64,000 nucleotides of DNA from Odontesthes bonariensis (lineage: Eukaryota; Chordata; Actinopteri; Atheriniformes; Atherinopsidae): the NCBI RefSeq assembly GCF_027942865.1, contig NC_134506.1, positions 15,088,436 to 15,152,435 of the forward strand, written 5' to 3'. Each line of letters opens with the position of its first letter. The first letter of the stretch is position 1. A program made the translations under genes and the position numbers. Shown here piece by piece: positions 47,325-56,854 of this stretch. The notes beneath the pieces are model-generated. The model searched no databases, had not been told where the DNA came from, and worked only from the letters and a program-made list of their open reading frames with translations.

Positions 47325-48715
47325 ACTTCAAAATAATGAACTTTGAGACTGAATTTCTCCAAAATGATACAGTGAATATGTTTGATACTGAGTGAGTGAA
47401 CAGTCAGGATGGTCCTGAGTTCAAGTGTATCAACCTTTGTCAGAAATTATGGATGAAAGGGATTTTACAGTAGCATAAATATCGCGCATAAGGCATTTTT
47501 CACTTAAAAATAATGAACTTTGAGACTGAATTTCTCCAAAATGATACAGTTAATGAGTTTGATATTGAGTGAGTGAACAGTCAGGATGTTCCTGAGTTCA
47601 AGTGTAGACACCTTTGTCAGAAATTATGGATGAAAGGGATTTTACAGTAGCATAAATATCACGCATAAGGCTTTTTTCACTTAAAAATAATGAACTTTGA
47701 GGCTGAATTTCTCCAAAATGATACAGTGAATATGTTTGATACTGAGTGAGTGAACAGTCAGGATGTTCCTGAGTTCAAGTGTACACACCTTTGTCAGAAA
47801 TTATGGATCAAAGGGATTTTACAGCAGCAAAAATGTCGCGCATAAGGCATTTTTCACTTAAAAATAATGAACTTTGAGGCTGAATTTCTCCAACATTATA
47901 CAGTTAATATGTTTGATACTGAATGAGTGAACAGTCAGGATGGTCCTGAGTTCAAGTGTATCAACCTTTGTCAGAAATTATGGATGAAAGGGATTTTACA
48001 GAAGCATAAATAATGCAAATAATGCCTTTTTCACTTCAAAATAATGAACTTTGAGACTGAATTTCTCCAAAATGATACAGTTAATGAGCTTGATACTGAG
48101 TGAGTGAACAGTCAGGATGTTCCTGAGTTCAAGTGTACACACCTTTGTCAGAAATTATGGATCAAAGGGATTTTACAGTAGCATAAATATCGTGCATAAG
48201 GCATTTTTCACTTAAAAATAATGAACTTTGAGGCTGAATTTCTCCAAAATTATACAGTTAATATGTTTGATACTAAGTGAGTGAACAGTCAGGATGTTCC
48301 TGAGTTCAAGTGTACACACCTCTGTCAGAAATTATGGATCAAAGGGATTTTACAGTTGCATAAATGTCGCGCATAAGGCATTTTTCACTTAAAAATAATT
48401 AACTTTGAGGCTGAATTTCTCCAAAATGATACAGTGAATATGTTTGATACTGAGTGAGTGAACAGTCAGGATGGTCCTGAGTTCAAGTGTATCAACCTTT
48501 GTCAGAAATTATGGATGAAAGGGATTTTACAGTAGCATAAATATCGCGCATAAGGCATTTTTCACTTAAATGTAATGAACTTTGAGGCTGAATTTCTCCA
48601 AAATGATACAGTGAATATGTTTGATACTGAGTGAGTGAACAGTCAGGATGGTCCTGAGTTCAAGTGTATCAACCTTTTTCAGAAATTATGGATCAAAAGG
48701 ATTTTACAGTTGAGT
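47325..48715 (-). repeat. Inverted array of 177-bp units (eight copies)
   Basis: The reverse-complement landmark CAGAAATTATGG recurs at 47441, 47618, 47795, 47972, 48149, 48326, 48503 and 48680, again every 177 bp. Together with the forward array this makes a large inverted repeat with unequal arms (six against eight units). Confidence 0.92.
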
Positions 48716-48844
48716 AAAATATTTGCACGCTCCGTATCATGGACTTCCTATATTTACCATAAATTCTGTAATACGGGCGCACTTTAAATCAGGAAAAGAC
48801 GAACGTCTGCTCACTTGACCGCAGTGATGTAACTTGACCGCAGT

Positions 48845-48852
48845 GATGTTTT
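48845..48852. repeat. Right target-site duplication (GATGTTTT)
   Basis: Pairs exactly with 46142-46149. Confidence 0.8.
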
Positions 48853-49002
48853 CAACAATTTTTCCACAGTCCCATTTGTCTATAATACAGTTCCATTAAA
48901 ACGTGATCGGGGTTTGAGCTAAAACCCATTCATTTTACAACATGATTACCTCATTCATCAACACCATTGTAATGGTTGCCATGGTTACCTGTAAACACGA
49001 CC

Positions 49003-49013
49003 GGTTACGGTGA
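49003..49013. repeat. Left 11-bp flanking direct repeat (GGTTACGGTGA)
   Basis: Identical to 54834-54844, placed directly outside the inverted GC-rich ends. Likely the target-site duplication of the intervening element. Confidence 0.75.
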
Positions 49014-49315
49014 GAGAGGGCTAGCGCATTCTGTGGCCGCGGCCGCGGCCACGACCAGCCATGACTCTCCGTGGCCGCGGCCACGACCAGCCATGACTCT
49101 CTGGCCGCGGCCACGACCAGCCATGACTCTCTGGCCGCGGCCACGATCAGCCATGACTCTCCGTGGCCGCGGCCACGACCAGCCATGACTCTCTGGCCGC
49201 GGCCACGATCAGCCATGACTCTTCGTGGCCGCGGCCACGACCGGCCATGACTTTCCGAGGCCGCGGCTATGACTTATCGATGCAGCACTCACTATCGAGG
49301 CTGCAGCCATTACTG
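49014..49315 (+). repeat. Left CpG-rich subterminal array
   Basis: Seven to eight units of about 30-32 bp are built around TGGCCGCGGCCACGA, which contains the 12-bp palindrome TGGCCGCGGCCA, with spacers such as CCAGCCATGACTCTC. The first unit has a longer alternating core. The array ends at CCATTACTG (49307-49315), mirrored at the other end of the element. The CpG density contrasts sharply with the AT-rich surroundings. Confidence 0.85.
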
Positions 49316-50133
49316 GGGCGGTACAGCAGAAGGTATTTTGGCACTTGCCGGTTACATCTCCAGGTGTTCACACAGCTGCCATTGAGTTGCCATGGTAACT
49401 GCTACTGTTTTACCTACACTAAAGGTGTCAAAACCTTAATATATTTGAATTAATTAATTTATTATTTTTCAGACCCAGATTAGTAGAACACCAGGAGGTC
49501 TAGGGCCAGAATACCACCTACAGGTACCGTACATTAACAGCAGAATGACAGTGTGTGATAGACTGGTCAGCTGCTCGTTGTCAGCTGACGCTGTTTTGGC
49601 AGCTCGAGCCTTGTCGTAATTTTGTGGTTTGAAACGGGTGTAATAATGAGAATGCAGCTTTGTTATATACATATGTATGTGTATATATTTCTAGTGTAAG
49701 GTAGAGGATGTTTGTTTTGTATGTGTATTTATTTAAAGATTGCCTATGGTGCCCTACGAATGAATGAGTAGGTATGTATACACATTGCTTGAAGATCATT
49801 CAAGCTGTTGACCTAACGAATTTTCCAATCATGTACTACAAGCTTTGTATCATTGAAGAGGAATAAAGACACTATACAGCTGTTAAGATTTGTATGTAAC
49901 ATCTTTATAAAATCTGTAATTAAATATTTCACAAAAATAGAAATACTATAATAAAATGTAAAATATAAAGAATATAAAAAACACTGAAGGTAGTTATATA
50001 TACACAATTTTTAAATACGACTGCTAGATGCTGTATTGCATATTTTGGGAGGGAGAAGATTGTGTGGATATTGTGGATGTTGTGGACTATTAATAGCACA
50101 GTTATGGTCCACAAAGAAGAAAAGTCTGTCTTG
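49316..50133 (-). other. Presumed 3' UTR of the Ulp1-PHD gene and element interior
   Basis: No coding exon found. On the minus strand an AATAAA signal (plus-strand TTTATT at 49728-49733) lies about 400 bp after the stop and could end the transcript. Confidence 0.4.
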
Positions 50134-53100
50134 TTAAAATCTTCCAAAAACTTTGTAGTTCTTCCCTTCTACGAGTTGTTCCCAGAAATAATCATAGTCC
50201 TTTTTATATTGAAAGATAAATGTGAACATTTCTGCTGGAGAATCCAGGTCATGTTCATCTTCCCAACTGTGAAGGTCCTGAAGTATTTGGGTTTGCTCCT
50301 CTTTTTCCATGGAAAGGACCTGTGGTATTTCCACTCTTCCTGTAAATTTTGTATTGCGACACCAGTCAGCAGCAGCTCTGCAGTCTCTCAAAAGAACGTC
50401 GCTCTGCATTAAACAAGAAGACAAGGTCAGAGTCTTCATCGTACATTGATATTCCCAAGTATTGATTGAAACTTGCTTATAATTTACATCAGAATAACAA
50501 CTTGATCATATAAATAGAAATGCTTATTATTTCATTCTCAAAAAAACCCCTAATTTATAGATAATCTTTATTAAGTAGGCTAGGCTATCATTGTTCACCG
50601 TGTTGAATTTGCTATATTGCCTTACAATAAAACCAAGATTGTATATTTTATGTGAAAGTGGAATTCATAACCTTGGTTATGTTAACTATTTCAGTACTTC
50701 CTTCTGTGAACTGTTTTGTCTTTTTTTTAAGAAACGACTCTTAAATATTATTAAATTCAATTTAAATAAAATTTAAACCTCATGTATCTTCTTGGTTTGT
50801 ATATAATGTAATTGTTATTTCTTTACATGCATGCAATCCATAGAAATAAAAAACCAAAGGGTTAAAATTTTACAATAATAAAGTTCCACCACAAGGTGTC
50901 ACCGTTCTGCAAGTCAAGTAGGCTGTGCTGCAAAATAATAAGTTATAGTTGTGTAAAACATTGCACAATAAGAAGCCATGTTACTACCAGCAACAAAATA
51001 TATATATTTTTTTTAAATGGATGAGATCATATATGCTTAGCTTTGTTTTTATTGTCTCGTGTAACTGAAGCCACTTTAATAATAAGATCGCACTAGCATT
51101 TAATGGGTCTATAGCTGTCAGGGTTAAGGATAGAAATGATCTTACCTCCTCCATGCTTTCTGAGTCATCCTTTGTTATGTCTTCAGGCCTGTAAAACAAA
51201 CAAAAAAAAAAGATCTTTGAATTGCATTGGTGCCATCATTACAGTGACATCAATTTAACCTGCTTAGTACTTTGATCCATGACTGTCAGAATGGATTTAT
51301 AGATTTAACACGTACACCTAAAACACAATGGCCTTTACCTTTTGTCATCCTTAGTTGGTGTGCTCTTCAGAAGCACAGATTCAGCTCGGTGTCTGGAGAT
51401 GCTGAGAGTTTTTTGCAGCCACTGAATCAAAACCTAACAAAGAAATTATGAGAAAAAATGGCAACTTACAAACAATATAGAATTTAGCCATGTATACATA
51501 TGTTTATTCGTTATAGATTTAAGCACTATAATTTTGATTCCAAAAGCTACAATTGAATTATATTGAAAATGAATGGTACCATAGAGGAATAGATATATCT
51601 CTATATCTATATCCAAACTCTTTTGACATTTGCATCTCTAAGACACAAATACCATTACTCATAATTTCATGCTGTGAATTGTATTCTTGTACTAATAAGT
51701 ATGTTGTTAAGGATCCTCTTAGCTCACCTCAGGCAAAATGACATTTGAAACGTAGAGCTGCTTCTCAGCAACGGTGCCGGGTATTGACAGGACTTTTTCG
51801 AGTCGCTCGATCATGTCTTCGGTCTGGTGTAGTAATAGACATTGGAAAAAAAAGATTTAGCTAACATTCTTAAATTGAATAACAAAAAAATACATAAAAC
51901 CTGTGTTAAAGTGACCAATTTTAAACTTACAATGCTCTATTACTCCTTTCCTACATGCTATTTAAAAAGTCCACATACCTTCATGTCATTGAACAAAGTG
52001 AGATGTTCACTGTAGTGTTTCCGCAGTGCAGGATCTAGTCCTCTGTTTTTCCATAAATACATTCTGTTTGACAGAATTGTCCCACTCTGTAGATTTCTTT
52101 CCAAATCCTGTAATCATACATATTTAGCGGTTGATAGTGCTTTATAACCATGGGCTATTTATAGAGTTATTGAATGCCTTTAGTATATAAAATGCAGTAC
52201 ATCTCACAGGAGATTGTATGCTATTACCTTTATTTCTTCATCTGCCAGAATGTCTTCTGCTTTCACAGACTGCAGAATGTCATCTCTGTATAAAGAAAAG
52301 CATTACCTGAATGTTTACATGTCCATTTCGACAAGATACATACTCCCACTGTTAAGTCATACTCCATTGTCCTAATCTTGTCAAATGAAAATTATATAAC
52401 ACATTTTAATCTTTGTACATTAATGTAAAACACTGAAAATGATGAGAAGCATTAAGGGTAAAACCATGTTAATATTCTGTTTTAAACACAACAAAAACAA
52501 TTATTATTTTGATCTTCATGGCAGGCAGGCTTCTGCAAAATGAAATTATTCTTACAATTCAGGGGTGCTGTTGCATCCACAAAAAAAATCCTTTGTGGTC
52601 CAGTCCCCCTCCACACCAGCACACTTGAAATGCAGCCAGCTTTTGCATGCTGTGCATTGTACCCAGGGGTACAACTTTATTTTTTCATGGAAAAAACTGT
52701 TGAAAAACACAAGTGGTACAATTCCAACAATAGTTAATAAGTTTTGATCTACTGTCAAGTTTGTACAGTTCAGTTGGGTCTCAAATAATTTTTTCATATT
52801 TCCTGTGTTGTTTGGATTTTCTGATATATAGACTGTGTTGTGTGTAAAGTACTATATAAATATAATTAATATAGTTTCTATTTATGTTGTACGTACCTGG
52901 TTGTCCCAGTTGCCCGTTGGAACAAGCAGGACCTTATTTGCCAGGCCAGGCAATGGCTGCTGGAGTTAGGTTTCTTTGCCTCTGCTTCTTGAAGTTTTAC
53001 TTCTTTTTTCTCCATTTTGTGAAGCTCTTCAGCAGTTGGTGGGAAGTCCTGTGTTACAACGATCTGTTTTACATCATGTCTTTTATTCATTGCAGATTTT

Positions 53101-53444
53101 GGTATAACATTAAAACAGAAAAAAAACCTCTAACCTCTGCGTTGACAGCCTTCAGCATTTCTGCAGCATGGTGAACACGAAGAGTCCTACACTGATTAAG
53201 GCTCAGAGCCTCTGCAGGTACCTTGCGGTTTATGAGCTCATTTTCAGCAGCCTATTTGTGAAACAAAAATGAACTTGATGAAATTATAAACAACATTTGC
53301 AAAGAAAAGGGGAGAAGCAGCTCAAATAATAAACAGCTTACAGAACACACAAAGACTCCACAGTTAACAGTATCTTGCTGCTTCCACTGTGAAGGAAATG
53401 CCACTGTCCACCCTTCAAGGCCACCGGATGATTTGAAGACATTT
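50134..53444 (-). CDS. Ulp1/C48-like protease C-terminal half plus PHD-like finger; ten exons, 5' part missing
   Basis: Ten minus-strand exons join in phase with GT-AG introns: 53444-53342, 53251-53135, 53048-52897, 52696-52556, 52285-52228, 52107-51979, 51823-51728, 51433-51339, 51188-51146 and 50403-50134 (TAA stop). The first has WKQQDTVNCGVFVC, the Gln and catalytic Cys block of Ulp1/SENP cysteine proteases, which cleave SUMO or related modifiers; Asn replaces the usual Asp before Cys. The fourth has a PHD-type finger (VQCTACKSWLHFKC, then CGC) without a visible first Cys pair. The remaining exons encode helical, charged sequence of unknown role, ending in EYFW-like aromatic residues and KVFGRF. 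The His and Asp blocks of the protease are not found upstream, so this is a truncated gene. Phase is kept across nine introns with no stop, which suggests recent or continuing constraint. Confidence 0.72.
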
Positions 53445-53529
53445 CTGCATGAGAACAAATTTAATTAGTATATGTTATTTATTACATATAAGTAATTGTC
53501 ATGCATACATGCATCCACACGCTTTTTAC

Positions 53530-53589
53530 CTATTCATGTCGGCACCTGATGCACATGCACATGCACAGGGATAAATATTTCACCCCGCC
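53530..53589 (-). pseudogene. Possible further upstream exon with a stop codon
   Basis: A 60-nt minus-strand segment has an acceptor (CAATTACAG) and donor (ATAGGTAAAA) whose phase fits the exon at 53444-53342, but the matching frame holds an in-frame TGA near its 5' end. It could be a decayed exon of the Ulp1 gene (a CGA to TGA change would explain it) or a chance pair of splice sites. Confidence 0.25.
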
Positions 53590-54631
53590 CTGTAATTGAT
53601 AATATTTAAATTTATGAATGCTAATAGCCTTAAAATGATACACCTACTCTTATTAGGTGAACCTGTAAGCCGAAGATGGAGGGAATAACATCAACTCTCA
53701 GTCGGACAATCTGTGGGGTGGGTATGAGACATGAGGTAAATACTTTTGTTAGGATGAAAGAATTACATGTGAATAATACAGGCATAATAAACGTTATTAA
53801 TAAACCTGTGTAAAATCTGATGGTCAATGTTATAACAGTAATATTTGCATTATTTCAAAAGTAGCATTCTTGTGTTAGTTGTAATCTAAGCCTGTGTTAT
53901 GGAATATATGATTTATGAAGTCTCCGTTGGCCTAATAGCCGTGTGAACAGAGGTGTTATGCAGAGAAGTGCATTCCCATTCACGGGAGCGCGCGTAAACC
54001 GTTTCAGGTGTGGATTATTACATTTATCCCAAAAAAATAATATTGAGCTGACAATGGTGTTTAATTCGTGCATCTTTTTTTCACATCTCTTCATTTAAAT
54101 TAATAATAATACGTTTACAATTATGATAATCCGACAATTGTACAGTAGAGTATTCCTATTCCGAACTATTGTTATATCATTGGACATATATTCTAAAGTA
54201 AGGGCCGTGACTAATACTTTTGTAGTCAACAGAAAGACAGTTGGATACATTTTCTATTAACAATCTCAACTCATTATAGCCCAGATGAAATTACATAAAA
54301 ATGAACCTGAAACTATGAAATTTGGTTATTTTAATTTTATATACAAATTTGGACTTGATCAGATTCGCATCCATTATATAAATCAGGTAAACAAATTATG
54401 ATGTAGTTATATCATAGAATTCCATCACAGACTCACTTTAAAGTACGACCAGCAGGGGGTGCACTTCTCGGCATAACACTGGCTACGATATCGCCGGCAG
54501 ACACAAATACAGTACAATAATATTCTATTGACACAATACAATCAATTATAATGTTGAATCCTACCTGTGAATGGTAATCCCCCGACTCCTGTTCGCAACG
54601 TCTGTCTCGGACTTATTAATGGCTGCTCCTT
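53590..54631 (-). other. Element interior without recognised exons
   Basis: About 1 kb between the most upstream Ulp1 exon and the right array. No His-box exon, transposase or promoter motif was recognised. The missing N-terminal gene part would have occupied this side. Confidence 0.45.
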
Positions 54632-54833
54632 CAGTAATGGCCGCGGCCTCGGAAAGTCATGGCTGGTCATGGCCGCGGCCAGAGAGTCATGGCTGGTCAT
54701 GGCCGCGGCCTCGGAAAGTCATGGCTGGTCGTGGCCGCGGCCAGAGAGTCATGGCCGCTCGTGGCCGCGGCCTCGGAAAGTAATTCGCCGCTCGTGGCCG
54801 CGGCCGCGGCCACGAAATGCGCTCGGCCTTGCT
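54632..54833 (-). repeat. Right CpG-rich subterminal array (inverted copy)
   Basis: This is the reverse complement of the left array type, starting at CAGTAATGG (54632) and ending with the palindromic core and CGAAATGCGCTCGGCC. Spacers alternate between an AGAGAGTCATGGC form and a TCGGAAAGTCATGGC form, giving a higher-order unit of about 60 bp that is less clear on the left. Confidence 0.85.
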
Positions 54834-54844
54834 GGTTACGGTGA
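54834..54844. repeat. Right 11-bp flanking direct repeat (GGTTACGGTGA)
   Basis: Exact copy of 49003-49013. Confidence 0.75.
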
Positions 54845-55605
54845 AACTTTTTCCATTTCCCGATTGCCTTTGGGCTCTAACATCACTTGGTTAGAGGTAG
54901 AAATGGATAATGATCAGGGCAAAAATGCATTCTCTTTACAAGAGTACCATCAGAGGCCATTTTTACCCATCACAGGGAGTTGATGTCAGATGCTCCACTA
55001 GAGGTCACACGTTCTTTGAATGTAATTCAAGTCCATATCTGCCCATATGCAACTTACTCCACCTGGACAGTCTGGAATAGGGATGTAAATTCATGGTTTC
55101 AGAGAGGAATTGTACCAGCTTGTGAGAAAACCGCATAACATCTCTTATAAAGATCAGTTTAGTGTTGCATCATGAAGCGGTGCAGTTCTCCTGAGTTTTC
55201 CAGAGTCAAACTAAAGCCCGAAATGACACACAACGGCTTGTCGTAAGAGCTGCACTGCGATCAAAGTGTCATGTTTGTACGTTGTCAAGACTGCGTTGTC
55301 TGGCTACTGTGGATCCCGGGGGAATCTACCCTTAACAGCATATTCTCATGAGAGTGCGGATGTTTCACTTGAGAGGATTAACACATACGTACATATACAG
55401 TACACAGTTGGTCAGACACCCAACAGGAAAAAAGAAACATCTCAGCTGTGCTGTGTCCCGTCTGGTTATTTTCAGCTTTTGCCATCAAACTTGCCAGGCT
55501 TCTTTTTTGGTTTTGTATCGCCATGGCCATTTAAGATCAGAAAACTTTGTTGCGAAAGGAATCACCATGCTCTTCACATGCTGTTTTTTCTTGGACTGGT
55601 CACAG
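54845..55605. other. Upstream region of the fusion gene
   Basis: Between the transposon-like unit and the acceptor of the piggyBac-like exon. The frame of that exon stays open back to 55266, but the upstream reading has no coding-like features. The promoter and first exon were not identified. Confidence 0.4.
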
Positions 55606-55613
55606 AGGCTAAA

Positions 55614-56854
55614 ATGAAGGCCAGGGCTTTGTCAGTGAGGGAGTGTACATGGACGTCAGAGGAGTGCCACCTAGAGGATGAGCTGCGTGGAGATGCACAG
55701 AGGAACAGCCTGTGTTTACCAAATATCTTCAAGCCCAGAAAAGTGAAGCCACTTGTACAGACTCAGACGAGCCCCACTTATCAGGTTCATTATACAGCCA
55801 GAGAGCTTTTGCTGGAAGCGTTGAACAGAGAAGGCGTCCGGGAGCTGATTAGTAGAGCTCCAGATGTGAAAGCTGCGACTCACCGACCATCGCAGAGCAG
55901 GGAGCAGAGCGCTCATCTCTCCGAGGAGGACTACAATGAGGCATTAACATGGTTTTCTATAGCCCTACAAAGTGGTTTGTCTGTAGGTGAGAACTGCAAC
56001 TTTGGATCAGAGCTTACCCTAAAACTGGAGAGATGGCAGGGTATCCTGAAGAGAAACAGCTTCCAGACCAACCTTTTATCTCTGTCCAAACTGGAGGATG
56101 GAGACAAGTTGGGAGCACTGACTACTTTCTGCAACCACTTATGCATGCGCTACAAGACCCTGCACTCACCAGGTCCCCATCTAGCTGTGAAGAAATACAG
56201 ACTTTCCCACCAGCACAGTCCTTGCTCTCTCCTTCTTGCTGTTCTCTGTGACGTGAGCTCTGGTTTCATCTGTAACATGCACCTCTACTGTCCAGAGCAG
56301 CTCCAGAAGCAGAGCCGGAAGTCTGTAGTTGAGCAGGTTATCAGACAGCTGATAGGACCTTTCTGCAGCCAAAGACACAAGGTTCAGCTGGACAGCTCTG
56401 CCTGGATGAAGGGCAGACTCCCAAACATACATGAATTTGGAGTCAACATAGATTTTGTCCCAGCTGTTAAAAGGCCTGTTAAGAGCCAAGCATCATCTTC
56501 ATCTCTTTCAGTCACGCCACCTCATTTGATATCCGAGGACTCAAAGTCTAAACTTGTAGCCCACCTCCAGGGCTGGACAGGACCCGCTCTGCTTTCACCA
56601 TCAGACCTGAAAGGGTCAGCGGTAGATGTGTTTTTGCCAGGCCTCTGGGTAACACTGCACATGATCTGCATCAACACATTTGTGCTCCACACTCTGCAGA
56701 GTCCGGGTTCAAGCCGGCACGTCCACCTGACAGAGTTCACCAGGGCTCTGGCCTCTCAGCTGGCTGCAGACAACAGCATCAGTGTGCCTGTTCTGCCACG
56801 ACTCAACAGCTGTTCACATCAAGAAACAAGTTTAACAAACCATCCTAAGCAAAG
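55614..56854 (+). CDS. piggyBac-derived exon (first visible exon of the fusion)
   Basis: A single 1.24-kb exon encodes 413 codons without a stop, length and layout fitting a domesticated PGBD-type protein. The N-terminal part ([19 protein letters not shown]) matches the usual opening helix of the fold. [12 protein letters not shown] and DKLGAL match the RFQ-I-LHF and DKL region. The middle follows the RNase-H-like core with some catalytic acids lost. No terminal inverted repeats or TTAA borders were found close by, so it is an old domesticated copy rather than a fresh insertion. It ends at a strong donor in the last codon. Confidence 0.65.

Larger units (their letters stand above)
46150..48844. 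mobile_element. Foldback element built of 177-bp satellite units
   Basis: The ends are inverted copies beginning ACTGCGGTCAAGTG, and the outer roughly 150 bp of each arm (to the first repeat unit) is nearly identical. The whole is flanked by exact 8-bp GATGTTTT duplications, so it moved as a unit. Between the ends lie six forward and eight inverted copies of a 177-bp AT-rich unit meeting near 47325. The arms can pair into a hairpin more than 1 kb long. Each end has its own small terminal duplication: a 30-bp one on the left (46155-46214) and a 19-bp one on the right (48826-48844). No protein is encoded. An 8-bp duplication fits hAT, P or Zisupton-type transposition, but the termini match none that I recognise. 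Confidence 0.82.
49014..54833 (-). mobile_element. DNA-transposon-like unit carrying a Ulp1-PHD gene (Zisupton-like?)
   Basis: The 5.8-kb segment is bounded by inverted ends sharing AGCGCATT and then GTGGCCGCGGCCGCGGCC, continues inward as inverted CpG-rich arrays, and is flanked by an exact 11-bp direct repeat. It carries one multi-exon gene, on the minus strand, for a Ulp1-type protease and a PHD-like finger. Zisupton transposons of fish have subterminal inverted repeats and a many-exon gene whose C-terminus is a Ulp1 SUMO-protease domain, so I infer a relative. It differs in having an 11-bp rather than 8-bp duplication, and only the C-terminal part of the gene is present. An alternative is a Mutator-like element, where Ulp1 cargo and 9-11 bp duplications are known. 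No transposase domain was seen, so this copy is probably internally deleted. Confidence 0.62.

Noticed and set aside
46290..48715. CRISPR-like array
   Set aside because: The repeats are 177 bp, contiguous without unique spacers, inverted in the middle and located in a vertebrate genome; they are satellite units.
54567..54983. 138-codon open frame and overlapping frames in the right GC-rich array (and 48935-49216, 49163-49453 on the left)
   Set aside because: These frames are products of the CpG-rich tandem repeats being stop-free in several phases on both strands; the peptides are simple repeats without a domain.
55266..55613. In-frame extension of the piggyBac-like exon to an upstream ATG
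   Set aside because: The added 116 residues show no domain and AT-rich codon use, and a clear acceptor at 55605 lies just before the ATG at 55614.
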